Shown here: in pieces, positions 33,075 through 43,406 of the stretch
Layout: every line of letters begins with the position of its first letter
How positions within the stretch are numbered: the first letter of the stretch is position 1
Assembly: GCA_964016885.1 (NCBI GenBank)
Contig: OZ024743.1
Location: forward strand, 173,054,782 to 173,118,781
Length of the DNA: 64,000 nt
Direction of reading: 5' to 3'
DNA from: Eledone cirrhosa
Lineage: Eukaryota > Mollusca > Cephalopoda > Octopoda > Eledonidae
Translations under genes and position numbers: made by a program
The notes under the pieces: generated by a model
The model's database searches: none
Told to the model about the DNA's origin: nothing
The model's input: only the letters and a program-made list of their open reading frames with translations

Positions 33075-34627
33075 ACCATCATCATCATCATCGTTTTACG
33101 TCCGTTCTTCCATGCTAGCATGGGTTAGATGGGTTGTCCTGTTGTGGGCAGTGTCCAGTCGGCTGACCTTGTCTTGCTCATACGGGAAGGAACTGATTCT
33201 GGCTTGATTTCTACAGCTGGATGCCCTTCCATAACACCAACCTCATTTACAGTGAGTGTTGGGTGCTTTTTTCCGTGGCGCCTACACGTCCACTTTACAG
33301 TGTGGGCTGGGTGTTTTTTTGCCATGGCACCTCCACGACCACTTTGCAGTGGGAGAGTGTGGGGGCATATTTTCTATATGCTTCAGCTTCGGCTTGTTCC
33401 TGAGGGGGTCGAGTCTTTCTGTATTACTGTGTGACGCCAGAAGTCACCGTCGTGTGTCATTACTCTTGAGAGGTGCAATTGGGTAAGGTCGGCCTTTATC
33501 ACCTCATCCCAGGTCTTCTTCGATCTCCCCACTCCGCGGCTTCCATCGACTTCTACTGCTCTGCACCTTTTTATGCAGCTGTCATCCTTCATACGCATCA
33601 CATGTCCATACCAACGTAACCTATTCTCCTGCACACAGCATCCAATTCCTCTTATGCTCAGTCTCTCTCTCAATTCGTTTATAATTTGCCGTTCACGTAT
33701 ATTACGTATATTACACATCCATCGGAGCATGCAGGCTTCGTTTCTTTCTAATCTATACAAGTCTTCTACACACAGCACCCAGGTTTCACTTCCATGTAAC
33801 ATTGCTGTTCGTATACACGCATCATACAATCTGTCTTTCATTTTGAGGGAAAAGCCTTTTGCAGCTAGCAGTGGCAGTAACTCCCTGAATTTCTTCTATC
33901 TCGTTATTATCCTAGTTATTGTACTTTCCGAAGACTCACCTTCGCTGCTAATTCGGTCACCTAGGTAGCAGAAGCTGTCTACTGTTTCTACAGAGCCCTC
34001 CCAGAGTTTGGTGGTGCTTGTTTCCTGTGGCCGTTTGCTGCTTGCTGTCCCAGTGCAGCTGCAACATATGAAGCCTATATTCTTAGTTAAACTTCCTGAG
34101 ATCCCACTATATCTCTTGTGTACCCATTGTTTGCATTTGGGGCAGAGGATGGAGTTCCTACCTACACCTTTCCTACATACTGAGCAAGGTCATTTCCCTG
34201 AGGGAATCTGGGTTCTGTTTTCTTGTCTACTTACAAGAACCTTAGTCTTTGTCAGGTTGGCTTTGAGACCCTTTCTTTCTAGTCCCTGCTTCCATGGTTG
34301 GAATTTCTTTTCTGGTTCCCCCATGGATTCAGCTATAAATGCGAGATCATCCTCATACAGGAGTTCCCATTGGCATCCGGTCTTAAACTCCTCCGTTATT
34401 GCCTGCAAAACTATAATGAACAGGAGAGGGCTAAGAACAGAGCCCTGGTGGACACCGACCTGTATGCTAAATTCCTCGCTATACTCATTGCTAACTGCTC
34501 CTCTATACATGGTTTGTTCAGCTTTCACAAGCCATTCATCTACTCCTAATTTTCTAAGAGCCCGCCAGATTATAGCATGGGGAACTCTGTGAAAGGCTTA
34601 TTCCAGTTCGACGAATGCAAGGTAGAC

Positions 34628-34632
<5 letters not shown>
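33075..34632 (-). pseudogene. LINE, RT catalytic half to 3' end
   Basis: Minus strand: 'SIQVGVHQGSVLSPLLFIIV' then 'WELLYEDDLAFIAESM' (34528-34190; the catalytic box is YEDD instead of YADD, so it is damaged), 'GLKANLTKTKVLV', zinc-like 'CSVCRKGVG' and 'CPKCKQWVHKRYSGI'-type Cys motifs (34200-34060). Then 'RLYDACIRTAMLHGSETWVL', 'NRLRWYGHVMRMKDD' and 'GRSKKTWDEVIKADL' (33841-33383). The 3' end has 'catcatcatcatcatcg' repeats near 33075-33090, the tail type of this family. Stops and frameshifts near 34190 and 33845. Forward frames here are shadows. Confidence 0.82.

Positions 34633-34686
<54 letters not shown>
34633..34686. repeat. (TA)n microsatellite
   Basis: 54 bp of TA at the 5' boundary of the LINE fragment. 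Confidence 0.95.
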
Positions 34687-34688
<2 letters not shown>

Positions 34689-35438
34689 ACTTTTACCAAA
34701 AACTTTCTCCTAAAACGTTTTCCTTTTCAGCCTCCGATTTTTTTGTTTATGGTTTTTCTGTTTACTTTTTCTTTTGTTTATGATTATTTTGTATTGATTT
34801 TTTCGTTCCCATTTCCTTACCTGACTCTGTTTATCCTATTTGCATTCACCCCCTTTGTGTCATTTCCCCCTCGTACCACACACTTCTCCTCTCTTCCACC
34901 TAGTTATTGCTTTTGTCCACCGCACCTCCGCACACACATATACACACACATACAGACCTTCCCTACCACTCGCTTGTCTATCATCCTCCTAACTGCTATC
35001 TCCTCTCTCTCTCACATCCTTCGCCCTGCCTTCTCCACCGCCTTCCTTGACCTTCTTGACCACTTCCTGTTGCACGCGCACCCCACAACTCTCTACTTCC
35101 TCTGCACCATTCCATGGATTTTACACCACTGGTCGCACGCTCCAGACATTCACCTTCTTATACTCGGATTATTCACCATCTGTCCATACACTCACCGGGA
35201 AAACATTCAGGAACACACACAAACACACTATTTTCGCACACACGCAACCATACGTTCCCACGTATCCACACCACACCAAAACACACACGTGCGTATCCTC
35301 ACATACACATACTCAGCCTCCGGACTCCGCACGCCCCCTCTCCCCCACCCCTCCGACCCCTCTCTATCCACACGCACACCCTGACTTACTCCCACCCCAT
35401 GTACACACTGGTTTTCCTATTACCCGAACATGGAATAT
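34687..35438. other. Pyrimidine/CA-rich DNA, no gene
   Basis: Open frames up to 232 codons exist, but their composition (Ser, Thr, Pro, Leu, His, Phe) follows the C/T- and CA-rich sequence. No domain is visible, and several overlapping frames are equally open. Confidence 0.55.
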
Positions 35439-35439
35439 G

Positions 35440-35745
35440 TATATGAAGCTGCATAAGTTGGCTCAACTTATAATAGAAAAGAAATATGCAAATAAGATTA
35501 ATCACCCCATTTACACAGATGAGAAAACTATATTTTCTCGGCTGTCTTCTAGTCTAGCAGTAGCAAGCGGTGGGAGGGAGCGTCCTGACGATGGCCAGTT
35601 AAGCGTGAAATGCATAGACGGTTGTCCCCCTTGCTTCTGCTGGACCCACCAGAGGGCGTTAGCTGCCCGGTGTTTAAATAGCTATGGCTTCCTAAAACCG
35701 TATTTCTTTGAAGATACGAAATTTCTATACATCTCCTTATAATAT
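35440..35745 (+). mobile_element. Retrozyme-like repeat C, single unit
   Basis: Contains 'ttggctcaacttataataga', 'aataagattaatcacc', the hammerhead core at 35572-35628 and the tail 'ccagagggcgttagctgcc' to 'tacgaaatttctatacat'. One complete unit matches the tandem array at 19.8-20.35 kb and the copy at 43935. Confidence 0.75.
35572..35628 (+). ncRNA. Hammerhead ribozyme, repeat C
   Basis: Stem I: GGGA (35572-35575) with UCCC (35625-35628), an internal loop, then CGUC (35581-35584) with GACG (35617-35620). CUGACGA is at 35585-35591 (position 7 is variable in hammerheads). Stem II has GGC at 35593-35595, but its partner is GCG here instead of GCC in the other copies. GAAA is at 35607-35610. 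A minimal loopless stem III UGC/.. with AUA triplet ends at 35616. Hammerheads with such a short stem III are expected to work best as dimers. Confidence 0.65.
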
Positions 35746-36104
35746 ATAACCAGCAATTTCTCTGTCTGTCTGTCCGACAGTGGAAACACGTGCGCGCGTG
35801 CGAATGTTTTTTGCGCACGCGTAGAGAGAGAATGAGAGTGAAAGAAAGAGACAGACTACAAGAGGGGGATAGCGGGAGGGAGAGAGAGGGGAATTGAGGA
35901 GTGCTACAGAAACATATATACATTTCTGTGTGTGTGTAATATATATATATATATACACACACAGAAATATATATATATACACACAGAAATATATATACAT
36001 TTCTGTGTGTGTAATATATATATATATACACACACAGAAATATATATACATTTCTGTGTGTGTAATATATATATATTACACACACAGAAATGTATATATA
36101 TTTC

Positions 36105-36141
<37 letters not shown>

Positions 36142-36260
36142 TACACACACAGAAATGTATATATATTTCTGTGTATATATATATATATATATATTACACA
36201 CACAGAAATGTATATATATATACACACAGAAATATATATACATCCCTTAGCTACTGTACT
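35746..36260. repeat. Satellite-like array of inverted 'atttctgtgtgtg' units
   Basis: From 35910 onward, 'acatttctgtgtgtgtaata' alternates with its complement 'acacacagaaatatatatac' about every 45-50 bp, around TA runs. A second array is at 36800-37040. All frames here are artefacts. 35746-35905 holds unassigned purine-rich sequence. Confidence 0.8.
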
Positions 36261-36480
36261 GTATCTGTTGCTATCTCTCTCTCTCTCTCCAACTATCCCT
36301 CTCTTTTAGTCTGTCTGTTTCTCTCACTCTCACTCTTTCTCTTTGTAACACACTAACATTCCTCCCCTCTATCGCTGTGACGAATGGGGAGATGGAGGAG
36401 TGGGGGGGGGGGAGAGTCACTTCGTCACTTCACCTCTGCCTTTCTTTCTCTCCCCTCTCACTCCCTCATTACGTACAGAC
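36261..36480. other. Pyrimidine-rich spacer
   Basis: (TC)n at 36272-36290 and a G-run near 36400. No gene. Confidence 0.6.
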
Positions 36481-36680
36481 ATTAGGGCGGTGGATTGGCA
36501 GAATCTGTAGAGAGTCGGACACCATGCTTCATAGCATGGAGTTACGTCCCTTTACGGTCTGAGTTCAAATACCGCCGAGGTTAACTTTGCCTTTCATCCT
36601 CACGGGGTCGATAAAATAAAGTACCAGTAATGTACTGGGTAATTTCTGGCCTTGTGCCAAAAGTAGAAACAATTATTAGA
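36481..36680 (+). mobile_element. SINE, near full length (copy 4)
   Basis: 'agggcggtggattggcagaa', 'gagttcaaataccgccgagg', 'agtaccagtaatgtactggg' and 'ggccttgtgccaaaagtaga' in order, with an 'aacaattatt' tail as in copy 3. Confidence 0.9.
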
Positions 36681-36799
36681 AACATTGCTTCATTTTTACA
36701 TATCTAAGCATTAGTAAAATAACTAATAATTTCAAAAGTAATTTTTCAATTCCTTTGTTATGAACAGCAAAACATTAATAATAATTTTGTTCTAAGAAA

Positions 36800-36925
36800 T
36801 AGATATACATTTCTGTGTGTGTAATATATATATATATATATACACACACAGAAATATATATACATTTCTGTGTGTGTAATATATATATATACACACAGAA
36901 ATATATATACATTTCTGTGTGTGTA

Positions 36926-36958
<33 letters not shown>

Positions 36959-36985
36959 GAAATATATATACATTTCTGTGTGTGT

Positions 36986-37023
<38 letters not shown>

Positions 37024-37030
37024 GAAATAT
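36800..37030. repeat. Second array of inverted 'atttctgtgtgtg' units
   Basis: Four to five alternating forward and reverse units separated by TA runs, like 35910-36240. The two arrays bracket the SINE. Confidence 0.85.
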
Positions 37031-37217
37031 ATGGGCATTTCTCTGTTTGTCTGTCTGTCTGTCCTTCCCTAAAACTCAAATGTAGGTGCTACAGAAATAT
37101 TACCTTCCCCTTCCTTTCTCCACTTTGGTATTACCAAGAGAAACACTGTCGCTATATAAACATTACCTTCCCCTCTCCACTGACTTTGGTCACTGAGGCC
37201 GAGGGAATCGCCGGTTG

Positions 37218-37430
37218 CTATAGAGACACCTTGCACAAGCCAGAAGTAACCAGTTCGAGGCGGTTCTGACTTGACACCATGCCAAGGACCATTTGAAGAA
37301 GGTTGCCATTGAATTTGTGGTTTGAAGAAGGTTGCCATTGAATTTGTGGTTGTTGCTGCTGATAATAAGGACCATTTGAAGAAGGTTGCTGCTGATGAGG
37401 TAATTTATTAATCAGATTGCGCAGTTCCAT
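37218..37430 (-). CDS. QN-rich hypothetical protein or 5' exon
   Basis: Minus-strand frame beginning 'MELRNLINKLPHQQQPSSNG', rich in Gln, Asn, Pro and Ser, divergently oriented from the protease frame at 37772. It contains tandem copies of a ~34-bp unit ('gaagaaggttgccattgaat'), so it changes length readily. No domain is recognised. It could be a transposon-borne accessory frame, a first exon, or chance. There is no independent evidence of expression. Confidence 0.3.
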   Translation of the reverse strand: MELRNLINKLPHQQQPSSNGPYYQQQQPQIQWQPSSNHKFNGNLLQMVLGMVSSQNRLELVTSGLCKVSL

Positions 37431-37771
37431 AACCTACGTTTGATTTGTTCAATTTTTTTCTTCAATTTTTTTTGTTGTTTTTTTTTTATTTCTTATTGAA
37501 AAAATATAAATAATAAAATAAGGTTAGAAATTTAAATACAATTAAATACGATTTAATTTCCATTTCCAGCAGCCAATGTCCAGTGTTCAATTTCATGAAA
37601 AAATTGGAAATAATTCAAAAAATTGAAGTTTAACTTTTGAACATTTGTTTTGACAATAAAAAAATATTTCCTTATTCACACCTAATGGTATGATTAAAAT
37701 TTCATAGGAATATTTTTTTCTAACCGCCAGTTATTTAAATATTATTAAAAATAATTTTTTTTTTAAAAAGA

Positions 37772-39293
37772 ATGGAAGATTTTGTGGATTTTTTTACCAC
37801 CTTCCAAACCTTAAACACTAATTCTCGCGAATTTGTGTTTTGTAATGACCCTCAGGACGCTGCTATTGTTGATTCCAATAGTGCCTGGTATTCGAATATG
37901 TTAGTATACAATTTTTTGAATAAAATTAAGGCACAATTAGAGCTGCCAAACAAAATTTTTTTCGGCTTCGGCCCATATTATTTTTGGAAAAGTTCTATTG
38001 GCTCTAATGAGTCTGCCTCTGTTGGCGTTATTTGCGACAGTCACCATTTCTTGACTTTCAAGTTTGGTTATGCAGACTCATTACCTGGCAGATTCGGGTC
38101 TTCACTTCAAAAATTTTGACTTTTTTGATCGGATTAAATATTACCTTGATGATGGACACAGGGCTACAGTGAAAAAAATTGGAATTCTGAATGGATTCAA
38201 AACTTTTTCCTTGACCCAGAATTTCGTTTTTAGGTTCAGGGTTCTAAATGTGCAGCAGCAGACTAATGGAACTGATTGTGGTCTTTTTGCAATTTTATAT
38301 TCTTTGATATGGGTTCTAAATTCTAATCCCACAACTTTTGAGTTTTCCACTCAGAATCAAATTAATCTGCTCAGAAAATTTTTCAGGGATTGCTATAATA
38401 TCAATAAAATTTTAGAGTCTAATTTTTTAAATCGCAGGGAAGTTGTGAATCCCATTTTATATGAGAATGTTTTTGTTTTCGACCCTATTAGAAAAACTCT
38501 TTCTAATTTAAATCAACTAGGTCTGGCTGCACACCTATCTGACCCCTTGATGATAAATTTCCAAGAAAATCATTATGGAAAAACCTCAACCTTTCTGTCC
38601 AACCCGGTTTTAGCTCAAATCCCAACTATAAAAGGCAATAAAAAGCCAATTATAATTGAGGAAGATCAAAAAAGTCCAAAAATAACCAAAACTGGAAACG
38701 AATTGCCTGGAATCACTGCAGACGTATTGCCAGCTGCGGTAGTTTCGCCTCCATCTGATAAAACTTTGCCGCCTGCAAAACCGACAGAAGATTCCAAACG
38801 CAAGCCCAAATATTTTTTGGATCCAGTTTTGGTTGCTGAGTATATGGCTCAGCATAAGTGCACCGAAGCCTCTGCGAAAACAGCTTTACGCAGAAAAGCT
38901 CAAAAGGCCTCTGAAACCGAGTCGCAAAGAAATAAGCGACTTGAAAAGCAGCGAGAAGATAGGCAGCGTTCTAGGGGTCAGGAGTCTAAGGACTCAAAAG
39001 GCATAAGGAAGGAAAAAAACCGTGAGCATAAAGATGCTACTCGGCAATCTGAGACTACCGAAGAACGGGAAATCAGATTGAACAAGGACAAAGTTGGGCA
39101 CTCTGAGGCCTATTACAATAGGACCTTCAAAAAGGACCCAAAATACTTCCGTATTGCTTTTAAGCCCAACGGTAGGTATATGTCCAGCGTTGAGGCGATG
39201 TGGTGGTTACTCTGCCTGGCCCAATACGGAATGTACCCCTCGATCCTAAAGCTGGATATCCACCTCGAAGGGAAACAAAAAGTTTTTTTATGA
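37772..39293 (+). pseudogene. Ulp1-like (C48) cysteine protease region of a Helitron protein
   Basis: Starts at ATG 37772 ('MEDFVDFFTTF'). The expected catalytic elements appear in order: His in 'VICDSHHFLTF' (about 38045), Asp in 'FGYADSLPG' (about 38080), and, after a +1-type frameshift between 38085 and 38115, the Cys in 'QQQTNGTDCGLFAILYS' (about 38255-38300). This is the C48/Ulp1 signature; such proteases remove SUMO-like modifiers or process polyproteins. After a linker comes a charged repeat region 'ASAKTALRRKAQKASETESQ' to 'REIRLNKDKVGHSEAYYNR' (38870-39125), typical of the N-terminus of Helitron proteins. Then 'GRYMSSVEAMWWLLCLAQYG' (39170-39230) follows, the motif that normally lies after the Rep nuclease. 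The Rep domain itself is absent. It ends at a stop at 39291 caused by a slip in a T run. Confidence 0.75.
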
Positions 39294-41427
39294 CCCCAAG
39301 TTAGCTAAACCCGATTCAAAAATCCAAGACGAAATTGACCGAATTTTTCACTCTCAATCGAGAAGATGAAAAGGCCAACAATTTTTTGTATTTGGATATT
39401 CCGAAATTTTACGTCTGGATGGTCCAAGAAAGGTTTTGGAAGCGTCGAGTACAGGGCGAGAATGATCCTGAGTTCAGCATGCCCAGGGGTGATCAGATAT
39501 CCCGCATGCCGAACATTTTACCAAACTCAGCTGGTAATCAGGAAACCTTCGCCCTCTACCTTTTGCTTTTAAAAACAAAAGGTCCCAAGTGCTACACCGA
39601 TCTCAGAACAGTAGGCGATCAAGTTTTTCCGACCTTCAAAGAGGCAGCAGTATTCCGCAAGCTCATGGAGGCGGACAACGAAATCAGTTTAGTATTGCAT
39701 GATGCTCAGATTTCGATGAGCCCTCGCATGATGCGGAGGATGTTCGCAATGCTTATCCACTTTTGTAAGCCGACTGACGCCCTGTCACTGTGGAATGACC
39801 ACAAAGACTGGATGTCACATGATTTAGCCCGAGCAGACCCCACTGCTGATGTGGATATCATACACAATAGGGCATTGCACCAGGTTTACGCTTACCTGCT
39901 AAATTACGGGACCAAAATGGATACTTGCAACCTTCCCCAGCCAATCGAGGAGGTTAGAGTGCCCGAGAATCAGAAAATTGGGATTTCTTATGAGAGCACA
40001 GCAAGCTCGGAGTCCATTTTGGAGGTTGAAAACTCCCTGAATGCTGATCAGCGGGCGCTCTATGACTCCGTATTGGAATCGGTGAGGCAGAATTCGGGAA
40101 AAGACTTTTTCGTGGACGCACCCGGGGGAACTGGCAAGACTTATCTTATCAATGCGATAGTAGAAAAGGTTGCCAGTGAGGGTTACAAGGTGACTGCTTG
40201 CGCCTCATCTGGCATTGCGGCACTATTGCTTAAAGGCGGCACAACCTTGCACTCAAGGATGAAGTTGCCTTTGAATCCGCAAGATAAAACAGCGATTAGT
40301 ATCCAGAAGGGATCAAAACTCGCAAAGGAACTTGCGAAACTTGACCTGATTATTTGGGACGAGGCCCCCATGTTCAGTAGGGACCTGATGGAGTTTTTGG
40401 ATAAAACTCTAAGATTCGTCCGCGGAGGGGTGGAACCATCCAAGAAAACCTTCGGAGGTGTCACCATGCTACTCTCCGGCGATTGGCGACAAGTTCTCCC
40501 AGTTGTTCCTAATGGAGAGCGACCACAAATTGTCGCTTCTACTTTAAAAAATCACCCATCGTGGGATACTTTCAACATTTTCAAGTTGAATACAAACATG
40601 AGGGTCAACGGGGTCGATCAGGCTTCCATTGATTTTAAAACCCTCCTTTTGAGGATTGGGGATGGTGTCGCCAATCGCAGACAGGACAATCGGAGGACCC
40701 ACGACTTTGAAGTTCCCCCTCAGTTTCTCATGACAGGTGACACGCCTGACCCATTGATAGATAGGATATACCCTAATGGGTCAACTAGGTTGGGTGAGAA
40801 TGATTATGTAAATTGGGTGACCAATCGCGCAATCATTATGAGATCAATCAAAAAGTCCTTGACAGATTTCCTGGTAGGGAAATAGTAATCCCTTCGTTTG
40901 ATCGTAACCACGAGCAAACAGACCGAAAGCATCATGTTTCAGTGGACACTTTGAACTCGATAGTTCTTCTTGGAATGCCGGATCACCCTTTGAAACTGAA
41001 GATAGGTGCTCCGGTTATTCTGCTCAGAAACATATGTCCCGCCGAGGGACATTGCAACGGTACTCAATACGTTGTAAAAAATATCCACCCACGAATACTC
41101 GAACTCGAAGTAGCGGTGGGCCCTCGGAAGGGACAATTGTTTCATTTGCCTAGAATTGAGCTTCATAGCGAAGAAGGGAGGGTTCCATTCGATTTTTACC
41201 GGAAACAGTTTCCTGTTAAATTATCGTTTGCGATGACCTCCAACAAATCACAAGGGCAGACCATTACCCATGTTGGTATAAGCTGCCTGAATGATTTCTT
41301 TTCGCATGGCCAGTTCTATGTTGCAATAAGCAGGGTAACAAATCCGGCAAATGTTACGACTTTAGTTCCCGAAAACCAGAATGATGTAGGAAAAAATGTT
41401 TGTTTTCCTGAGGTTTTTAGGAACTAA
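39283..41427 (+). pseudogene. Pif1/Helitron-type helicase
   Basis: Continues from the previous frame through 'FFYDPKLAKPDSKIQDE' (39283-39330, one frame) into 'LTEFFTLNREDEKANNFLYL' (39335, another frame) and 'GPKCYTDLRTVGDQVFPTF', all Helitron landmarks. The SF1 helicase starts at 'LNADQRALYDSVLESV' and has Walker A 'DAPGGTGKT' (40117-40143), 'CASSGIAALLLKGG', Walker B 'LIIWDEAPM' (40347), 'LLSGDWRQVLPVV' and 'FKLNTNMRV'. A frameshift at about 40845 leads to 'INQKVLDRFPGREIVIPSFD', 'GAPVILLRNI', 'LSFAMTSNKSQGQTI' and 'GQFYVAISRVTNP' (motif VI). Helicase motifs are intact, but at least three frameshifts separate them. Confidence 0.85.
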
Positions 41428-41450
41428 AGTGTAACAATGTATTCATCGTT

Positions 41451-41567
41451 TATGCCAAACTGATGAGTCCTAAAAAGGACGAAATACCTTATTTTTTTAA
41501 AAACGAAATCGAGGAGAAACAACCTTTCTAATTCTGATTTTGTTAAAAATTGAGGTATCTTTGGCTA
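41451..41567 (+). ncRNA. Hammerhead ribozyme downstream of Helitron helicase
   Basis: Stem I GCCAAA (41454-41459) with UUUGGC (41560-41565), six perfect pairs. CUGAUGA is at 41460-41466. Stem II GUCC/GGAC (41467-41470, 41477-41480) has loop UAAAAA. GAAA is at 41481-41484. Stem III starts UACCU (41485-41489) with AGGUA (41553-41557), extends through U.G, A-U and a U5/A5 helix, and encloses about 40 nt. The cleavage triplet AUC is 41557-41559. All conserved core nucleotides are present and every stem pairs. It lies 24 nt after the helicase stop codon, in the same orientation. Confidence 0.88.
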
Positions 41568-42462
41568 ACAAAATTAAATTCTAATTAAAATATTAATAGG
41601 AAAAAAATTCAAACAAAGTGATGATTGACTCGCTTGGTAATTGACTCTGTTGATAATTGGCTCTCTTGATAACTCTCTTGATGCTTCTCATCTCTTGGTA
41701 ATTTTAAAATATTAATTAAAAATAATAATTATTCAACAAATTATTATATAAGCTTTATAAAAAAAATAGATATACAAAACTGATATACAAAAATAGATAT
41801 ACATATCTGTCTGTCTGTGATGCAGCAACTTTTGATCCGCAAAGCCGATTTTCAATTTTTCTTTTGTAATCAACCATAAATTTATCAGGGCAGGTCGGCA
41901 CAATATTGCGAATAATTGACAACCGCTTTTTTTTAGGTAAAAAATCGATAAAACTGACAATGGGTCAAACTTTGCACAGGTTTCTTCCAATCTCTCACTA
42001 CAGGCTGTGTGTATGTCGGCATCTGTTTTTAATGATGGTTCATATATCTTATTTCTTTGAAATTTTTTTACAGAGCTTCTTCTAGCATAAGACCTGTAAT
42101 TGAGCGGCACAGGTTTTCAAAAATCGATATTGCGGCCTTTGGAGATATATCAAAATTTGGATTATTTTTGCCAATGTTCGTGATTAAGTATGACAAGAGT
42201 TATCTTTCTCCGCGACCAGCGTCTCCGATTTCGAACGCTGGTTTACACACACATACATTAAAAGTTATTTAAGTTTATGCCATCACGCGCTTTTAATGTT
42301 GTAAAAAAAATGTTTACCGGATAACGGATAACACCGAGCTCACATATTAATTATTTCGCTGGAATAGTGCCTAAAGTTTTCATGTTTACATAAAGTACGT
42401 ATTTCTTCTATGTATTCAAATTTACTTTGTTTACTTTAATGAGCTACATCGAAAGCTACTTC
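41568..42462. other. Helitron 3' region, no gene
   Basis: AT-rich, with imperfect repeats of 'ttgataattggctctc' at 41640-41700 and 'atagatatacaaaactg' at 41765. A minus frame at 41733-42110 ('GCQLFAILCRPALINLWLIT') is open but is likely a by-product of a common Helitron-type repeat ('ctgtctgtctgtgatgcagc'). Confidence 0.5.
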
Positions 42463-42486
42463 ACCCGTCCAAAGGACGGGTACTAG
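42463..42486 (+). other. Helitron-type 3' terminus (hairpin plus CTAG)
   Basis: ACCCGTCC (42463-42470), loop AAA, GGACGGGT (42474-42481), then A and CTAG at 42483-42486. A subterminal hairpin ending a few bases before CTRR is the diagnostic Helitron 3' end. Confidence 0.75.
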
Positions 42487-42490
42487 ATAG

Positions 42491-43001
42491 TCTACTTATA
42501 ATATATAATGGGCATTTCTCTGTTTTTTTTGTCTGTCCGTCTGTAAAAAATGCCAAGGAAACAAATAGACGCGGTTTCAAATCTCTATGCTTTTCAAATT
42601 CATTACATTAATCTTTATTTATACGTTTCGCTTTACGAGTGTTTCGACTTACGAGTGTTTCGGCTTACGAGTGTTTCGGCTTATCATTATATATAAACGT
42701 TTCTATTTCCACCGTTTTATCGTAAACGTTTATATATTTCCATCGTTATATCATAACGTTTATGTATCATAACGTTTATATTTCCGTCACTAATCTCTTT
42801 TTCTCCTTTTTCGTTTTAACATATATTTATTTCAAAGATTTCACCGTATAGATAACATATATATTTATACATGCATAAAAGACACACCGAGAGACGGTGA
42901 ACATGTGGTGCCGAAAACATTTCTCATCCAAATCTCAACAATATCAGTATATACACTAGATTTGCTAGCAGAAAACCGCCCACCGGGTGGTTTTCTGCTA
43001 G
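42491..43001 (+). mobile_element. Non-autonomous Helitron-like unit B
   Basis: Begins with TC ('tctacttataatatataatg' and 'gggcatttctctg'). It ends with a long hairpin (arms 'agaaaacc' and 'ggttttct', GC-rich loop, 42970-42996) followed by GCTAG, with CTAG at 42998-43001. There is no coding capacity. Internal copies of 'tcggcttacgagtgttt' type phrases and 'ataacgttta' repeats occur. Confidence 0.7.
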
Positions 43002-43312
43002 TCTATATATATAAAACTGAGGATGTCTGTCTGTGTGTGTGTGCGTTTGAATCCCTAAAACTCGAGAACCACCCAACCGACTCTTTTCAAACTTTACACA
43101 TGTAATACTTATGTTTCAGGGAGTGTTCTGAGCAAAATAAATTTCAAATTTGCAATGCCCTAGGGACCGCATTAGGCGATTTAGCGATCTCTCTCTATAA
43201 TTCTTAATTTTTCTCTTTTTAGACAGATACATACATATAACGTCGCGCCCTTATAATATCTGTCTGTATGTCTGACTGTCTGCATTACGTCACTTCCCTT
43301 AGGATGTCTGTC

Positions 43313-43406
<94 letters not shown>

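Larger units (their letters stand above)
37031..42486 (+). mobile_element. Helitron-like element, decayed, with helicase and protease
   Basis: The proposed left boundary is the 'atatgggcatttctctgttt' plus 'gtctgtctgtctg' phrase, which also opens the next unit at 42508. The right boundary is an 8-bp hairpin followed by CTAG (42463-42486). Inside: a minus-strand QN-rich frame, a Ulp1-like protease, a Lys/Arg-rich region, a Helitron-type helicase, a hammerhead ribozyme and an AT-rich tail. The 5' boundary is the weaker one because TA/CA satellite has invaded it, and 41740-42486 could be a separate short Helitron nested against the helicase unit. Confidence 0.55.

Noticed and set aside
34008..34592. 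194-codon forward frame
   Set aside because: Shadow of the minus-strand LINE reverse transcriptase with its YEDD box.
34686..35742. Forward frames of 232, 231 and 110 codons
   Set aside because: Overlapping frames in different phases are equally open; composition follows C/T- and CA-rich DNA and the right part overlaps repeat C.
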